Shown one piece after another: positions 9,567-18,389 of a stretch of 64,000 nucleotides of DNA; within the stretch, counting starts at the first letter, position 1; every line of letters starts with the position of its first letter. Source of the stretch: Paenibacillus luteus (GTDB lineage Bacteria; Bacillota; Bacilli; Paenibacillales; Paenibacillaceae). The DNA lies in the NCBI RefSeq assembly GCF_006542765.1, contig NZ_SKCD01000023.1, forward strand, positions 1-64,000, in the 5' to 3' direction. The notes below the pieces were generated by a model. That model did no database searches and was not told where the DNA came from. It saw only the letters and a program-made list of their open reading frames with translations. The translations under genes and the position numbers were made by a program.

Positions 9567-10991
9567 ATGCACAGTAAACCAGGGGTTTTATCGAAACGAT
9601 TTGGCATCATTATCGTTACTGCGATGATGCTTGTTATGGCGGCGTGTACTCAAGGGGGCAATTCGAATGGAGGAACGACAGCTCCGGAACAGTCAGAAAA
9701 AGCAACGGAAAGCGCCACGAATGAAAGCGCAGTCAAACAGGAAACGATAGAAATTACCGTCTGGGATAAAGCGAAGCCAGATGACATATTGAAGCCGGTC
9801 TATGATGAAATTTTTGCGGAGTTCGAGGAGAAGTATCCACATATCAAGGTAAAGCATGAGGTTCAGCCTGCAGGCAACAATGATCGGGAAGTATTCGTCA
9901 CTTCGATGGCTGGCGGGAACGGTCCGGATGCCTACGCTTCGGCTTATTTTCCGATTATGAGCGATTGGGCAAAACAGGGCTTTGCTCTAGATCTGACGTC
10001 CTTCTGGGAGACGTATGCCGATAAGGATCAGTATCTCCCTTCGGCAATGGCAGCTGGGACGATTGATGGGAAGATCTATGGTATCCCGAATAATATGTAT
10101 ACGATGGGGCTTCTGTACAATAAGAAGCTATTTAAAGAAGCGGGACTGGATCCAAATAAAGCGCCTGCCAACTGGGATGAATTCGTTGATTATGCTAAAA
10201 AACTGACAATACCGGACAAAAATCAATATGGTTACGCTTTGCTTGGCATGGACTGGGCAGATTGGTGGTTTGAGTATTATGTGTGGCAGGCTGGTGGAGA
10301 TCTCACAACTAAGAATGAAGACGGTTCTGTCACGCTAGACTTTAGCAAGCAGCCGGCTGTAACTGCACTGCAATTCTATAAGGATCTAAAGTGGAAGCAC
10401 AAGGTTGTTCAGAAAAATATTGTGCAGGATATCGGGGATAATCAGAAGGACTTCTTCCTGGGACGTGTAGGAATGATCCTATCTGCCTCTGACTGGTTTG
10501 CAGGGGTAGTGCAGGGCGGGATGGATTTGAACGACATAGGCTTTGCGCCATATCCGGTTGGACCTGCTGGCGTTGCGCCTTCGCAAACAGGTGGACAGTA
10601 TTGGATTGTGAATCCAAAAGTACCCAAAGAAAGACAGGATGCGGCATTGACCTATGTGGCTTTCAGAAATTCCAAAGAATCGCTTGAGAAAATGCTGAAG
10701 TTTCAGTCTGAAAATGGTATTTTGCCTAACTTGCTGTCCGTCCGGAAGGATGTTGATGCATCGCAATTTTCAAGTAATGTGCCTGCAGATCTGGTGAGCA
10801 GCGTGACGAAGACAGCGGAAAACGTTCAACTGGAGTACTTTCTGAAGGAACGCCTGGGAAGCTATGTCGTGAAAGCGATCCAGAAAGTATTAACGGATGA
10901 GAGCGCTGATCCGCTAGCTGAATTGACAGCTGCAGAGAAATTGGCACAAAAGGAAGTCGCTGATCCGTACAACAAGGAAATTAAGGAATAA
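9567..10991 (+). CDS. ABC sugar transporter solute-binding lipoprotein (operon A)
   Basis: Extracellular substrate-binding protein of the family-1 (MalE-like) group, 474 residues. The signal peptide ends in a lipobox, VMAAC, so the mature protein is lipid-anchored at Cys28. It is followed by a low-complexity Ser/Thr/Gly/Glu tether and the two-lobed binding fold, with typical features such as FEEKYPHIKVKHE and a DKNQYGYALLG loop. GAGGAGGT lies eight bases before the ATG. The gene heads the transport part of operon A, and the following intercistronic hairpin probably keeps its mRNA more abundant than the permease message. The ligand is unknown. No ATPase gene is encoded nearby, so a shared MsmX-type ATPase elsewhere in the genome is expected. 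Confidence 0.9.
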   Translation: MHSKPGVLSKRFGIIIVTAMMLVMAACTQGGNSNGGTTAPEQSEKATESATNESAVKQETIEITVWDKAKPDDILKPVYDEIFAEFEEKYPHIKVKHEVQPAGNNDREVFVTSMAGGNGPDAYASAYFPIMSDWAKQGFALDLTSFWETYADKDQYLPSAMAAGTIDGKIYGIPNNMYTMGLLYNKKLFKEAGLDPNKAPANWDEFVDYAKKLTIPDKNQYGYALLGMDWADWWFEYYVWQAGGDLTTKNEDGSVTLDFSKQPAVTALQFYKDLKWKHKVVQKNIVQDIGDNQKDFFLGRVGMILSASDWFAGVVQGGMDLNDIGFAPYPVGPAGVAPSQTGGQYWIVNPKVPKERQDAALTYVAFRNSKESLEKMLKFQSENGILPNLLSVRKDVDASQFSSNVPADLVSSVTKTAENVQLEYFLKERLGSYVVKAIQKVLTDESADPLAELTAAEKLAQKEVADPYNKEIKE

Positions 10992-11010
10992 AGAGTAAAG
11001 TCTCGAATAT

Positions 11011-11071
11011 TTCCTCAGGGATTGAAACGGGCAGGCAGCTTATGCTAGTTCAACGATTCCCTGAGGAATTT
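11011..11071 (+). promoter_or_regulatory. Intercistronic hairpin between binding protein and permease genes
   Basis: TTCCTCAGGGA (11011-11021) is perfectly complementary to TCCCTGAGGAA (11058-11068). TTGAA and TTCAA extend the stem past a small bulge. Only a weak T-rich tract follows. Such stems between solute-binding and permease genes commonly stabilise the upstream mRNA or partly terminate transcription, giving excess binding protein. Confidence 0.75.
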
Positions 11072-11091
11072 ATTTAACGGAGGTAATCAAG

Positions 11092-12003
11092 CTGGACATA
11101 CCGTCGCAAACTAAGGCTCTGTTGCTTAAGCCGCCGCGTAATCGTCGCAAAATCAACTGGATAGCGATTCTTTTTTTAACGCCAGCCATTGTTGCTTTCT
11201 TAATGTTTAAATATATTCCGTTGTTACGGGCCGTATATATGAGTTTTTTTGATTACAGCCTGATGAATCCTCCTGGCAACTTTTTAGGGCTGGGTAACTA
11301 TGTATTGTTGTTTAAATCATCTGTATTTTGGACGGCATTTGGCAATACACTTGCTTTCAGCGCGTTATATATCGGATTGACCTTCTGGGTGCCGATTGTT
11401 CAAGCACTATTTCTAAATGAAATTCATCGTAACAACTCGCTGTTCCGTGTTCTGTATTTGCTCCCTGCAGCGGTTCCAGCTGTAGCTGGATTGGTGCTCT
11501 GGAAGTGGATATATAATCCCGATTACGGACTTCTAAACGAATGGCTGGCCCTTGTTGGTCTTGGACCTTATAACTGGTTAAGCGATCCGGCAATTGCCAA
11601 GTTGGCAATCGTTATCCCGAGTATGCTGGGCGGCGGCATCAATGTGCTCATCTATTATTCAGCATTAAGAAGCATACCGGAAGAAACGGTTGAGGCGGCT
11701 AAAATAGATGGGGCGAATCCTTGGCAGCGTATCCTTAGCGTGATATTCCCAGGACTCCGATTCATCATTGGCATTCAGTTCGTCGCGTTTATTGCTGCTG
11801 TATTTCTATCGTTCGAACCGATGTACATTATGACAGGAGGTGGTCCTGTCGATAGCACGCGTGTACTGACGATGCTTGTATTTGATTATGCGTTTCAATC
11901 CTATCGCTTTGGTCTAGCGGGTGCGATTTCTTTCATTATGTTTTTGTTAATAGCGGCCATCACCATAGTACAGCTGCGGTTATCCAAGGATCAGACCCAA
12001 TAG
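11092..12003 (+). CDS. ABC sugar transporter permease 1 (operon A)
   Basis: Inner-membrane permease of the MalF/UgpA type with six predicted helices and the cytoplasmic EAA loop (EETVEAAKIDGANPWQRI) that docks the ATPase. It pairs with the next permease and the upstream binding lipoprotein to import an oligosaccharide. The start is unusual. The only good ribosome site, GGAGGT at 11079-11084, lies seven bases before an in-frame CTG at 11092, giving a protein that begins MDIPSQTKALLL. The next conventional candidate is a TTG at 11122 without a ribosome site. I therefore choose CTG, giving 303 residues, but a TTG start (293 residues) cannot be excluded. Confidence 0.85.
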   Translation: MDIPSQTKALLLKPPRNRRKINWIAILFLTPAIVAFLMFKYIPLLRAVYMSFFDYSLMNPPGNFLGLGNYVLLFKSSVFWTAFGNTLAFSALYIGLTFWVPIVQALFLNEIHRNNSLFRVLYLLPAAVPAVAGLVLWKWIYNPDYGLLNEWLALVGLGPYNWLSDPAIAKLAIVIPSMLGGGINVLIYYSALRSIPEETVEAAKIDGANPWQRILSVIFPGLRFIIGIQFVAFIAAVFLSFEPMYIMTGGGPVDSTRVLTMLVFDYAFQSYRFGLAGAISFIMFLLIAAITIVQLRLSKDQTQ

Positions 12004-12025
12004 GGGAGGAAAGGAGAGACACAAC

Positions 12026-13351
12026 ATGAAATCCAATCGAATTCGAGAGAAAGGCGCGGGCAGTCTTAAACTGGCAGCTTATATTATTACGATTCTATTT
12101 ATTGCCGTCAGTTTGATTCCGATGGCCTGGATGCTCAGTTCGTCACTTAAAGATGGGAAGTCGATCTACTCTCTTCCACCCAAATGGATACCTTCTTTGC
12201 CGCAAGCTGTCTCCATAATCATTGACTATAGCGGAACTACTGCGACCGATGAGCAATTCTATGAGCGTGAGGCTGCCAAAGCGACGTGGTATACATGGAA
12301 GAAGTTTCAGAATGAAGCGATTGGCGAATTGAAAGTGATTGGGATGAAGGATGATCGCAAAATATTCGAAGCCACAACGCCTTCTTATCTATTCACGGCG
12401 GGAAGACCCGAAATTGTGCCTGCTCAAGTCTTTACCGATGAGATGATGAAGGTAAAGCTTCCAATTATTCGTGCGAAGGGTTATACCGAATTTAAGACCT
12501 ATGCAAATGGCGTTGATTTGGATGGGGCTGAGACGCAGAACTTGCGTGAGGGCATTGCCGCTGATCAAAGCCTTAGCACACAACTTGGCGAATATCTAGA
12601 TACGGCTAATTTCATGCAAGGATCATTGCTCACCGTTCATCAGGCGGGAAGTTGGGCACATTTTTTTGATAATTATAAGGTTGTCTTTAAGACGAAGGGC
12701 CTTGATTCGGGTGTGGGTCTACAAACATATATTGGCAATAGTATTTTCGTTACGGTTGTGACGATTGTGCTTCATGTATTGATTGGCGGTACCGCATCCT
12801 ACGCCTTGTCCAGGCTTGTCAGCAAGAAATGGAGTGTCGGCTTGACGATGTTCTTTGTAGCTACGATTATGATTCCGGAATTTGCTGTGCTTGTCCCCTT
12901 GTATTTGACCATCGAACAGATGGGACTGGTAGATACGCTATGGGGAATCATTCTGCCGCATTCCGCATGGGGAATCGCGATCTTTTTATTCAAAGGCTTT
13001 TTCGACCAGTTGCCTGGTGAACTGCTGCAAGCTGCCCGTATTGATGGGGCGTCGGAGTACCGCATATATTTTACGATGGTTATTCCTTTGTCGATTCCTA
13101 TATTTACGACGATTGGCGTTATGTCGTTTATGGCGACATGGAATGAGTTTTTGTGGCCGCTCGTTGTGGGGCGCAAGGAAGAGGTTTGGACGCTAACCGT
13201 AGCCATAAACAGCTTTACGAGCAATCAATCGATGGGCCCTCATATTGTAATGTCAACACTTGCAATCGCAACCATTCCGCTGCTGCTTGTGTTCATCAGC
13301 TGTCAGAAGCTGATTGAACGTGGGGTGGCGTGGACAGGTGTTAAAGGCTAA
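12026..13351 (+). CDS. ABC sugar transporter permease 2 with large insert (operon A)
   Basis: MalG-type permease of 441 residues, far longer than the usual 270-300. The first helix (about 14-38) is followed by about 190 residues of hydrophilic sequence (about 50-235, rich in Glu, Lys, Thr and Tyr) before the second helix. The remaining helices and the EAA loop (GELLQAARIDGASEYRI) look normal. By topology the insert should face outside the cell, where it could touch the binding protein in the way the MalF P2 loop does. The reading frame is intact and the insert is well coded, so this is a domain and not an assembly error. The start follows GGAGGAAAGGAG. The function as a transport subunit is secure; the insert's role is unknown. 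Confidence 0.88.
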   Translation: MKSNRIREKGAGSLKLAAYIITILFIAVSLIPMAWMLSSSLKDGKSIYSLPPKWIPSLPQAVSIIIDYSGTTATDEQFYEREAAKATWYTWKKFQNEAIGELKVIGMKDDRKIFEATTPSYLFTAGRPEIVPAQVFTDEMMKVKLPIIRAKGYTEFKTYANGVDLDGAETQNLREGIAADQSLSTQLGEYLDTANFMQGSLLTVHQAGSWAHFFDNYKVVFKTKGLDSGVGLQTYIGNSIFVTVVTIVLHVLIGGTASYALSRLVSKKWSVGLTMFFVATIMIPEFAVLVPLYLTIEQMGLVDTLWGIILPHSAWGIAIFLFKGFFDQLPGELLQAARIDGASEYRIYFTMVIPLSIPIFTTIGVMSFMATWNEFLWPLVVGRKEEVWTLTVAINSFTSNQSMGPHIVMSTLAIATIPLLLVFISCQKLIERGVAWTGVKG

Positions 13352-13376
13352 ATCATGATTAAAGGAGTTCAGAGAA

Positions 13377-14435
13377 ATGCAGAAGCTGAAAATCGCCGTA
13401 ATTGGTGCGGGCTCGATATCGGATGAACACTTAAAGGCTTATCGAAATCATCCGGATGTAGAGATTTATGCCATTTGCGATATAAACGAGGAACGTGCCA
13501 GACTGAAAGGTGCACAGTATGGTGCTTCTACCATCTATTCAAGTTACCAGGAGCTGCTGTTGGATAAGGAAGTTGATGCAGTTAGCGTGTGCACCTGGAA
13601 TGAGTCACATGCTGAAATTAGTATCGCTGCGCTTGATGCCGGCAAGCATGTGCTTGTGGAGAAACCGCTATGCAAAACGGTAGAGGAAGCTTTGCTTGTG
13701 CAGGAAGCGGTGAAGCGCAGCGGGAGGCTGCTGCAGGTTGGATTTGTCCGCAGATATGATGCAAATGTGCAAATGTTAAGGTCGTTTATAGATAAAGGTG
13801 AATTTGGCGAAATCTATTATGCGAAGGCTTCCTCACTGCGTCGACTGGGCAATCCTGGCGGTTGGTTTGCTGATATTGAGCGCTCGGGCGGTGGACCGCT
13901 AATAGACATCGGAGTGCATATGATTGATCTTTGCTGGTATCTGATGGGTAAGCCTAAGGTAAAGTCTGTCAGCGGCAATACGTATCGAAAGCTCGGTAAC
14001 CGCGCAGATATTCAGCATCTATCGTTCTACAAAGCAGCAGACTGGGATCCGGCGACGAATACCGTCGAGGATTTGGCTAACGCCTTGATCCGTTTTGACA
14101 ACGGCGCTTCCTTGATGGTTGATGTCAGCTTCTCCCTTCACATCAAAGAGGATGAAAGATCGGTAAAGCTGTATGGAGACAAAGGCGGCTTCGAAATTGA
14201 TCCTTCATTACTTATGGTAACGGAGAAACATCATACAATCCTGAATATCGTGCCGCAAGTGGATCATGCCAGCCTTGACGTGGACTCCGCATTTCAGAAT
14301 GAAATCAATCATTTTATCGACTGTGTTCAGACGGGACAGCAGCCATTAAGTCCGGTTGAGGATGGAGTGGAGCTTATGAGAATACTGTGTGGAATTTATG
14401 AGTCGGCAGCGAAGGGTGTGGAGGTTACCCTATGA
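13377..14435 (+). CDS. Gfo/Idh/MocA-family NAD(P)-dependent dehydrogenase, copy 1
   Basis: Cytoplasmic sugar or cyclitol dehydrogenase of 352 residues. A Rossmann fold opens with IAVIGAGSIS. The catalytic Lys96 lies in the EKPLCK motif, and Asp177/His181 lie in GGGPLIDIGVHMID, so all expected catalytic residues are present. The family oxidises or reduces a ring hydroxyl of sugars, inositols or glycosides. The next gene overlaps it by four bases (ATGA) and encodes a TIM-barrel isomerase-like partner. A closely similar protein of exactly the same length is encoded at 17331. The pairing suggests one enzyme oxidises the sugar and the partner isomerises or cleaves the keto product. The substrate is unknown; scyllo- or myo-inositol and 3-keto glycosides are both possible. 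Confidence 0.9.
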   Translation: MQKLKIAVIGAGSISDEHLKAYRNHPDVEIYAICDINEERARLKGAQYGASTIYSSYQELLLDKEVDAVSVCTWNESHAEISIAALDAGKHVLVEKPLCKTVEEALLVQEAVKRSGRLLQVGFVRRYDANVQMLRSFIDKGEFGEIYYAKASSLRRLGNPGGWFADIERSGGGPLIDIGVHMIDLCWYLMGKPKVKSVSGNTYRKLGNRADIQHLSFYKAADWDPATNTVEDLANALIRFDNGASLMVDVSFSLHIKEDERSVKLYGDKGGFEIDPSLLMVTEKHHTILNIVPQVDHASLDVDSAFQNEINHFIDCVQTGQQPLSPVEDGVELMRILCGIYESAAKGVEVTL

Positions 14436-15313
14436 TTCATGTTCCTAATAAAATTGGAGTCATTGTGGACAGTTTTCGGGTTGGCGTAAAAGAGGGCTTG
14501 CTCAAGGCGAAAGAGGTCGGAGCCGATGGCGTACAAATCCATGCTGCTTCCGGGAATTTCGTTCCGGATAAGCTGACCTCTTCCGCTCGTCAAGAATGGA
14601 GAGACTATATAGCTTCATTAGGGCTAGAAATCTCCGCGTTAGTTGGTGATTTGGGCGGGCATGGCTTTCAGGACAAACGGGCTAATACCGAGAAGATAGC
14701 TAAATCCAAGCAAATATTGGATATGGCTATTGAGCTCGGGACAAACGTTGTGACCACTCATATTGGAGTCGTGCCTGAAGATAAAAATGGTGAGATTTAC
14801 GAGGCGATGCATTTGGCTTGTGCCGAGCTGAGTGCGTATGCCGAAAGTATGAATGCTTTTTTCGCTATTGAGACAGGACCAGAGACCGCAGCAACCTTAA
14901 AGGATTTCCTCGACGGACTTGGCACTAAGGGCGTATCTGTCAATTATGATCCGGCTAATCTGGTTATGGTGACGGGGGATGATCCCGTTCAAGGCGTTTA
15001 CACGTTACGTGACTACATCGTCCATACCCATGCAAAGGATGGAGTGCGTCTGCGTGCATCGGACCCACGTCAGATTTATGGGTCGCTGGGGTATGAGCCG
15101 TTAGATCATGAGAAGGTAGCGGTAGCTGCGGAATCAGGCGAGTTTTTTCGCGAGGTTCCTCTAGGTGAAGGCAGCGTAGACTGGTATAGCTATTTGCAGG
15201 CGCTGGTTGATATTGAATATAGGGGATATTTAACGATTGAACGTGAGGTTGGCACGAATCCCGAAACGGATATTATCAAAGCGGTGCAGTTTTTGAAAAA
15301 ATTCAAAAGTTAG
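14432..15313 (+). CDS. Sugar phosphate isomerase/epimerase-like TIM barrel, copy 1
   Basis: Xylose-isomerase-like TIM barrel of 293 residues. The four expected metal ligands are visible: Glu147 (AIETGPE), Asp173 (NYDPAN), His200 (HTHAKD) and Glu270 (TIEREV). Related proteins act as keto-sugar epimerases, inosose dehydratases or isomerases, or as lyases on 3-keto glycosides. Its start overlaps the dehydrogenase stop, and GGAGGT sits seven bases before the ATG, so the two are translationally coupled. It is clearly paralogous to the protein encoded at 19263. It is the last gene of operon A, and a terminator follows. A metal-dependent enzyme is confident; the reaction is inferred from context only. 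Confidence 0.88.
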   Translation: MIHVPNKIGVIVDSFRVGVKEGLLKAKEVGADGVQIHAASGNFVPDKLTSSARQEWRDYIASLGLEISALVGDLGGHGFQDKRANTEKIAKSKQILDMAIELGTNVVTTHIGVVPEDKNGEIYEAMHLACAELSAYAESMNAFFAIETGPETAATLKDFLDGLGTKGVSVNYDPANLVMVTGDDPVQGVYTLRDYIVHTHAKDGVRLRASDPRQIYGSLGYEPLDHEKVAVAAESGEFFREVPLGEGSVDWYSYLQALVDIEYRGYLTIEREVGTNPETDIIKAVQFLKKFKS

Positions 15314-15346
15314 CTTAGCTGGGGCTGACTACTATCACAACGGCTT

Positions 15347-15380
15347 AAAGAGAGAAGCAGATATCGCTTCTCTCTTTTGC
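15347..15380 (+). terminator. Terminator ending operon A
   Basis: AAAGAGAGAAGC (15347-15358) is complementary to GCTTCTCTCTTT (15366-15377), with the trailing T's at 15375-15378. It lies 30 bases after the isomerase stop. The rest of the gap to 15610 shows no further clear feature. Confidence 0.85.
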
Positions 15381-15609
15381 ATTTATGGAATCGTTCATAT
15401 TTATAAAAGTGTAAGTAAGATTAATCTAAACTAGCTAATATCTTGTCAAATGGTTCTCTTAAATTTATGTGAAGATGGTTGTATATAACAAGAGTATCAA
15501 TCTGACATCAAGGGATTCGCGATTTCCGCTCTTTTCGTTTATTCTATGGGTAGTGCAGTTGCAGCGTAAAGCGAGGCTTTGATTAGAATAAAGGTGGTTA
15601 TGAACAAGG

Positions 15610-16293
15610 ATGGCAAAAGGAAAATATTACGTTGTATGGGTAGGCAAAAAAACGGGGGTATTCTCTACTTGGGCGGAATGCCAAGCGCAGGTTAGCGGCG
15701 TGAAGGATGCAAAGTTTAAATCCTATGAAAGCAAGCCGCTTGCGGATGCCGCCTATAAGGATGGATGGCAAAAGCATTGGGGGCAGGGCAGCTCCTCAGG
15801 CACAGCTGGAGCAAAGACGGGCACAAAGGCAGGAGCAGCAGCTGCTCCGCGCGTAAAGCAGCCGGTTTTATTTGGCGAGGAAGAGTCGATCGATTACGAC
15901 AGCGTTTCCGTAGACGTTGGAACCCGAGGAAATCCGGGGCCTGTGGAATACAAAGGCGTAGATACGCAAACAGGTGATATTTTGTTTTATGTCGGTCCGA
16001 TCGCGAACGGGACGAATAACCTGGGCGAATTTATCGCAATCGTCCATGCGCTTAGGTACTTAAAAGAGAAGGGCAGCGAGCAAACGGTTTACACCGATTC
16101 CAAAACCGCATTGAGCTGGCTTCGCAATAAGAAAGTCGCATCGACGCTCAAACGGGACGCTTCTACCGCAAAAATATGGGAGCTCACCGATCAGGCGGTT
16201 AGATGGATTCAGATGAACACCTATACCAATAAGGTGATGAAGTGGAATACTGAAGAGTGGGGCGAGATCAAAGCCGACTTCGGACGCAAATAA
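15610..16293 (+). CDS. rnhA: Ribonuclease H with viroplasmin-like N-terminal domain
   Basis: Cytoplasmic RNase HI-type enzyme of 227 residues that degrades the RNA strand of RNA-DNA hybrids. Residues 4-50 (KYYVVWVGKKTGVFSTWAEC) form the caulimovirus viroplasmin/hybrid-binding domain found in eukaryotic and some Firmicute RNases H1. An Ala/Gly/Thr-rich linker (58-80) follows, then the nuclease fold. Catalytic acids are visible as Asp102 (VDVGTRGNPGP), Glu140 (NNLGEFIA) and Asp163 (YTDSKTALSW), with Asp223 near the end. The likely ribosome site AAGGTGG is 12 bases upstream. It is a single gene between two sugar cassettes and is not obviously related to them. A terminator follows. Confidence 0.9.
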   Translation: MAKGKYYVVWVGKKTGVFSTWAECQAQVSGVKDAKFKSYESKPLADAAYKDGWQKHWGQGSSSGTAGAKTGTKAGAAAAPRVKQPVLFGEEESIDYDSVSVDVGTRGNPGPVEYKGVDTQTGDILFYVGPIANGTNNLGEFIAIVHALRYLKEKGSEQTVYTDSKTALSWLRNKKVASTLKRDASTAKIWELTDQAVRWIQMNTYTNKVMKWNTEEWGEIKADFGRK

Positions 16294-16326
16294 CAGCAAA
16301 TGATGAATAGACTATAAGCAACAGGA

Positions 16327-17193
16327 CTAGTTTCCCCGGAGTGATGATGGGGAAACTTTTTTGTGTTTTTTGAACGTTCGGCTAAAGTAGTAGATGTCGT
16401 TGAAGCCCGTGGCGGCAGCGATCTCTGACACTGTAAGCGGAGTATGGCGCAGCAAATAGTCGGCTTTACCGAGCCGAGTCATCGTAATATATTCGGTTAC
16501 AGTATGACCGCTGAGTTCTTTGAACAAACGGCTGAAGTGAAAGCGGCTTAGATTGGCCATGCCCGCGAGCAGATCGACCGACAGCTCCTCAGGATAACAT
16601 TTCTCAATATATTGGAAGACGGGCGCGAAGCGCTCGACATTTTTCATCCGCTCTGCATATTCATCCTGCGTCAGCACAGTAGCGACATGTCCGCGCAGCA
16701 GCAGCGTAAGCAGCCGGTACAGCTCAGACTTGATAGCGAGCTCATAGCCGAATTCCCGATGCTGCAGCTCATGAATAATCGCGAGCATGCTGGCAGTGAC
16801 CTTGCTGTCGCTGCCGATGTCATTTTGCAGCAGCAGCCGGTTTTGGGTGATAGGGGTAATAAACTTGGTTTCCGCGGCATCCACCGATTGGCTGTGAAGC
16901 AGTGAGATATCTGCGATGAGCGCATAGTAGCACAAATCTGAAGACAGGCTGAATCCGTAATGCAGCTCATTGCTATTCACCACGATAAAATCGCCAGCGG
17001 AAGCTCTAATGGTCGTTGAACCGCATTCAATAATCGCTGATCCCGTAACAATATATAGAAATTCGAGATGCTCATGAAAATGGTGAGGAAAAACGACGAT
17101 GCCCTTTTGATCAAAGGCGTTGCGATGCACTTTAATCGGAAAATGGGGATCCGGCATGTCCATAGGCTCGCGAAGCGCCTCGAATTTTTCCAT
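16327..17193 (-). CDS. AraC-family transcriptional regulator
   Basis: One-component regulator of 288 residues. An N-terminal cupin-like sugar-sensing domain carries HFHEHLEFLYIV and SAGDFIVVNSNELH motifs. Two AraC helix-turn-helix units fill the last 100 residues (ANLSRFHFSRLFKELSG and AATGFNDIYYFSRTFKKH). The start at 17193 is decided by AGGAGG at 17203-17208, nine bases away; a longer in-frame reading to 17274 has no ribosome site. It is transcribed divergently from the dehydrogenase-isomerase cassette that begins at 17331, so it most likely controls that cassette and its own gene from the shared 137-base region. Confidence 0.9.
   Translation of the reverse strand: MEKFEALREPMDMPDPHFPIKVHRNAFDQKGIVVFPHHFHEHLEFLYIVTGSAIIECGSTTIRASAGDFIVVNSNELHYGFSLSSDLCYYALIADISLLHSQSVDAAETKFITPITQNRLLLQNDIGSDSKVTASMLAIIHELQHREFGYELAIKSELYRLLTLLLRGHVATVLTQDEYAERMKNVERFAPVFQYIEKCYPEELSVDLLAGMANLSRFHFSRLFKELSGHTVTEYITMTRLGKADYLLRHTPLTVSEIAAATGFNDIYYFSRTFKKHKKVSPSSLRGN
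16329..16362 (+). terminator. Terminator after rnhA, inside the 3' end of the opposing gene
   Basis: AGTTTCCCC (16329-16337) pairs with GGGGAAACT (16349-16357), followed by TTTTTT. The stem lies within the last codons of the minus-strand AraC regulator gene, so coding sequence and terminator overlap. Confidence 0.85.
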
Positions 17194-17330
17194 ATGGAGA
17201 AACCTCCTAATCGGGATAGCACAATCGTACAAACAAACCGCACAGCTTTGCATGGAGTTGCGCCTTAAAACCATTATAATACGAAAGTGTAGACGTGCAA
17301 AACCTAACTATAATTAAGGAGAGATTGACA

Positions 17331-18389
17331 ATGAAACCGGTACAAATCGCGGTTATTGGAACGGGCTCTATCTCATCACTTCATTTGGAATCTTATAAGA
17401 ACAACAAAAACGTAAATTTATATGCGGTTTGCGATTTGAACGAGGAACGGGCGAAGGCGGCTGCCGAAAAATACGGCGCAGAGAAAGTATATACGGATTA
17501 CCGCGAGCTGCTCGCAAATTCGGAAATTGATGCAGTCAGCATCTGTACATGGAACAATACGCATGCGGAGATCAGCATTTCAGCTCTTGAAGCTGGCAAA
17601 CATGTACTCGTTGAAAAACCGTTATGCCGTACGGTAGAGGAAGCGCTTCTTGTACAGGAGGCGGTTCGAAAATCGGGCAAGCTGCTGCAGGTTGGTTTCG
17701 TTCGCCGTTACGACACGAATGCACAATTGCTGCGCGCGATGGCTGACCGCGGCGAGTTCGGCGAGATTTATTTTGCCAAAGCTTCAACAATTAGACGTCT
17801 TGGGAATCCAGGCGGTTGGTTCTCAGACATTGAACGCTCCGGCGGCGGGCCGCTGATTGACATCGGTGTTCATGTCATCGATCTTTGCTGGTATATGATG
17901 GGACGGCCAAAGCCGGTTTCAGTTAGCGCAAATACTTACCACAAGTTGGGCAACCGGTCGAACGTGGAGCATTTGAGCTTTTATCAGGCGGCAGATTATG
18001 ATGCGGAAAAAAATACGGTCGAGGATATGGCGAATGCCTTGATCCGCTTCGAGAACGGCGCTTCGCTGCTCGTTGATGTCAGCTTTACGCTGCATGCGAA
18101 ATCGAATGAAGGCACGGTGAAGCTTTACGGCGAGAAAGGCGGCTTCGAGATCGATCCGGAGACTGTTATCGTAACAGAGCAAAATAATACGATTTTGAAC
18201 GTGTATCCGCAAACGGATAGCAAAGGCTTCGAATTTAATGGTGCTTTCCAAAATGAAATCAATCATTTCATTGATTGCGTGACAAGCGGCGAGCAGCCGA
18301 TCAGTCCCGTAGAGGATGGCGTTGAGATTATGAAAATATTGATCGGAATCTATGAATCGGCAGCGAAGGGAGCGGAAGTTCGACTATGA
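17331..18389 (+). CDS. Gfo/Idh/MocA-family NAD(P)-dependent dehydrogenase, copy 2
   Basis: Paralogue of the dehydrogenase at 13377, again 352 residues, with the same catalytic positions: Lys96 (EKPLCR), Asp177 and His181 (GGGPLIDIGVHVID), and the Rossmann motif VIGTGSIS. The two proteins align without obvious gaps and agree at a clear majority of positions by eye. ATG 17331 was chosen for its ribosome site AAGGAGAG about seven bases upstream; an upstream in-frame extension has none. It overlaps the next isomerase gene by four bases. This cassette looks richer in G/C at third positions than copy 1, so the copies may have different histories or ages. Probable role: oxidation of a sugar, glycoside or cyclitol hydroxyl. 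Confidence 0.9.
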   Translation: MKPVQIAVIGTGSISSLHLESYKNNKNVNLYAVCDLNEERAKAAAEKYGAEKVYTDYRELLANSEIDAVSICTWNNTHAEISISALEAGKHVLVEKPLCRTVEEALLVQEAVRKSGKLLQVGFVRRYDTNAQLLRAMADRGEFGEIYFAKASTIRRLGNPGGWFSDIERSGGGPLIDIGVHVIDLCWYMMGRPKPVSVSANTYHKLGNRSNVEHLSFYQAADYDAEKNTVEDMANALIRFENGASLLVDVSFTLHAKSNEGTVKLYGEKGGFEIDPETVIVTEQNNTILNVYPQTDSKGFEFNGAFQNEINHFIDCVTSGEQPISPVEDGVEIMKILIGIYESAAKGAEVRL

